Source: Chitinivibrionales bacterium
Lineage (GTDB): Bacteria; Fibrobacterota; Chitinivibrionia; Chitinivibrionales; WJKA01
Assembly (NCBI GenBank): GCA_014728215.1
Contig: WJLZ01000152.1
Coordinates: forward strand, 1-64,000
Length of the DNA: 64,000 bases
Direction: 5' to 3'
The notes beneath the pieces were generated by a model that saw only the letters and a program-made list of their open reading frames with translations, made no database searches and was not told the origin of the DNA. Below are positions 62,628 to 64,000 of the stretch, one piece after another. Position numbers and translations under genes: made by a program. Positions within the stretch are counted from its first letter, which is position 1; each line of letters begins with the position of its first letter.

Positions 62628-63593
62628 TCACCCCGAATTTTGGGATTTATCACTTCGTTCGAACAACAAAAACAGGAATCCTGTTCCGATCACGAGTAAT
62701 TGACGGGCACGGCGAATGAGGGCGATACTCAATCCTGCGATCGCCGGCTCTCCAAGAGCAGAAAACGCAAAAACCAGGCCTCCCTCATAGGCGCCGAGTT
62801 GAGCCGGAAAACAGAAAAGAGCGACACTGAAAAGCGTCGCCATGGCACTGGAAAAAAGCGATTCGACCGGACCGATCCGGACACCGATAAGCCATGCGGT
62901 CAACCAGATCTCCCCTACCATAAGGATCCGCTCGAACAGGTGCCAGCCCCAGGAGCGGAAAAATGCCCGGCGATAAGCTTTTATTTCGAGCAGTGTGGCC
63001 ATGGATTTTCTGACTGCGGCATTTTTTTGCGCCCAGGGTATTTTCGCAATCACGGTGATAACCGGACGCCACATTACAATCAGAAATAAAAAAGCGACGA
63101 TACCCAGAAAGGATGCCGTCAATTTGACAACACCATTCGTTGCCCGTGAGGCATAGAATGTCAACCCCAGAAAGGCCACGATTGTCTCGGCTCCGGCAAA
63201 GGCAATACGATCGAGAACAACAGGGGGAGCGCTGCTGTGCCCCCCCTGTTGTTCTCTGGTCAATAATGTCCGGAGTACATCACCACCGAATCCGGCGCTG
63301 GGGACGGTAAAACTGACAGCAAGTGATTCGAAACGAATCACCAAAAGACGCCACATATCCGGAATCGATTGCCGCGGCGTTACCAGAAGAAAAGAACGCC
63401 ATCCCAGAACAGCCGGGATACTCCATCCCATAAAAAGAAGCGGCAGCAGGAAAAAACCCCATCCGATATTAATCGCCTGTATCGCAGCTTCTACAATAAA
63501 GTCTCTGAATATCCATGCTACCGCAGCAACTGCGCCCAACGCGACAATCCGCGGGATAATTTTTTTCGGGTTGATTTTTACGGCAATAGCCAT
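62628..63593 (-). CDS. LPG-synthase-TM / UPF0104-family membrane protein
   Basis: A 321-residue integral membrane protein with about eight helices. LAVSFTVPSAGFGGDVLRTLL and FCFPAQLGAYEGGLVFAF match the lysylphosphatidylglycerol synthase transmembrane family (PF03706), whose members often act as flippases or in glycan assembly; no soluble synthase domain follows. I start at the ATG at 63593; a TTG at 63626 overlapping the previous stop by two bases would add 11 residues and is possible. Neighbours are glycan genes. Confidence 0.8.
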   Translation of the reverse strand: MAIAVKINPKKIIPRIVALGAVAAVAWIFRDFIVEAAIQAINIGWGFFLLPLLFMGWSIPAVLGWRSFLLVTPRQSIPDMWRLLVIRFESLAVSFTVPSAGFGGDVLRTLLTREQQGGHSSAPPVVLDRIAFAGAETIVAFLGLTFYASRATNGVVKLTASFLGIVAFLFLIVMWRPVITVIAKIPWAQKNAAVRKSMATLLEIKAYRRAFFRSWGWHLFERILMVGEIWLTAWLIGVRIGPVESLFSSAMATLFSVALFCFPAQLGAYEGGLVFAFSALGEPAIAGLSIALIRRARQLLVIGTGFLFLLFERSDKSQNSG

Positions 63594-63622
63594 ACATCCA
63601 CCGGCACTTTTGCCCGTTTCGA

Positions 63623-64000
63623 TCAAAATCGGGATTGTCCGGTAACCCGGGATTCGTTTTTAGAATCGGATACAGGCACTATCCGGGAAGGTCCTCCCTT
63701 GCGCCATGGCCGTAATCCCTTTCTGAACTGTAAAAAGGAATAGTTATGGGTCAAGGGCACGGTTACCGATGCAAGAGGCCCCGGTTTCGGCATCCCCCAC
63801 ATAACACCGGGCGGCACATCCTGTGATACGACCGTGCCGGCCTGAATCACCGTGCCTTCACCGATAGTCACGTTGGGAAGAATTAGACAATGGGGGCCGA
63901 TAAAGACATTATCACCAATGACTACCGGTCCGGCATGCTCGTGTGAACGGCGCGGTCCCCAGTAGAAATGGGCGAATATCGATGTCCGAAGGCCGATACT
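63623..64000 (-). CDS. Hexapeptide-repeat acyltransferase, N-terminus beyond window
   Basis: The frame stays open to base 64000, so only the last 125 residues are seen. PVVIGDNVFIGPHCLILPN and VTIGEGTVIQAGTVVSQDVP are hexapeptide repeats of the left-handed beta-helix acyltransferases (WbbJ/LacA-like). The end has PPGVMWGMPKPG, the usual closing motif. An internal GTG at 63871 is not the start. It probably acetylates a sugar in the same glycan pathway as the two downstream genes. Confidence 0.85.
   Translation of the reverse strand, partial: SIGLRTSIFAHFYWGPRRSHEHAGPVVIGDNVFIGPHCLILPNVTIGEGTVIQAGTVVSQDVPPGVMWGMPKPGPLASVTVPLTHNYSFLQFRKGLRPWRKGGPSRIVPVSDSKNESRVTGQSRF

Overview
The window looks like a chromosomal segment from a Gram-negative, probably anaerobic bacterium of the Fibrobacterota / Chitinispirillia type in the FCB group. 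The evidence is a fibro-slime domain protein (7012-9096), an LpxC-FabZ fusion inside a bamA-skp-lpxD-lpxC/fabZ-lpxA block, an esterase tail that resembles a sorting domain, and the combination of a complete lipid A / outer-membrane assembly set with a Firmicutes-style mcsA-mcsB-clpC set. This placement is inferred from gene content; no 16S rRNA gene is present. Genes are densely packed. No CRISPR array, insertion sequence or prophage was seen.

Layout. 1-4744: end of a TolC-family gene, a toxin-antitoxin pair in reversed order (toxin first), and a large membrane protein fused to a spermidine-synthase-like domain and TPR repeats. 4778-9096: a minor-pilin operon (FimT/GspH, PilV, PilW and PilX-like), with good sigma70 promoters, ending in a 694-residue pilin fused to a carbohydrate-binding-like module and a fibro-slime domain. 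9212-16325 (minus): secreted esterase, AIM24-family protein, polA and an MrfA-like helicase. 16890-20279: acs and an OFA-family transporter. 20824-29485: a one-carbon block (gcvT, gcvPA, gcvPB, folD, a stand-alone AICAR formyltransferase, fhs, and a STAS protein). gcvH and lpdA are absent.

29726-47930 (minus) is an 18-kb envelope and protein-quality block, read in the order lysS, lolC/E, lolD, mcsA, mcsB, clpC, tamB, bamA, skp, lpxD, lpxC/fabZ, lpxA. Many junctions overlap or have only a few bases between genes. It joins lipoprotein export, beta-barrel assembly and lipid A synthesis to arginine phosphorylation and Clp proteolysis.

48397-64000 is mixed: a second STAS protein, tRNA-Arg(TCG), a geranylgeranyl-reductase-like flavoprotein, an HMGL-like aldolase, and a glycosyltransferase. 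A minus-strand operon follows (ZIP-like membrane protein, multi-rhodanese sulfurtransferase, EgtD-type histidine methyltransferase, sufS, sufE), then rpiB and a dCMP deaminase. I read the operon as an anaerobic ergothioneine pathway of the EanA/EanB type with its own sulfur donor. The sulfurtransferase has an apparent one-base frameshift near its start. The window closes with an MsbA-like ABC exporter, a DUF4184 protein and a glycan/lipid cluster (GT4, LPG-synthase-like membrane protein, hexapeptide acyltransferase).

The observations most worth following are the pilin/carbohydrate-binding/fibro-slime fusion, which may be a pilus-tip adhesin, and the candidate ergothioneine operon with SufS and SufE.
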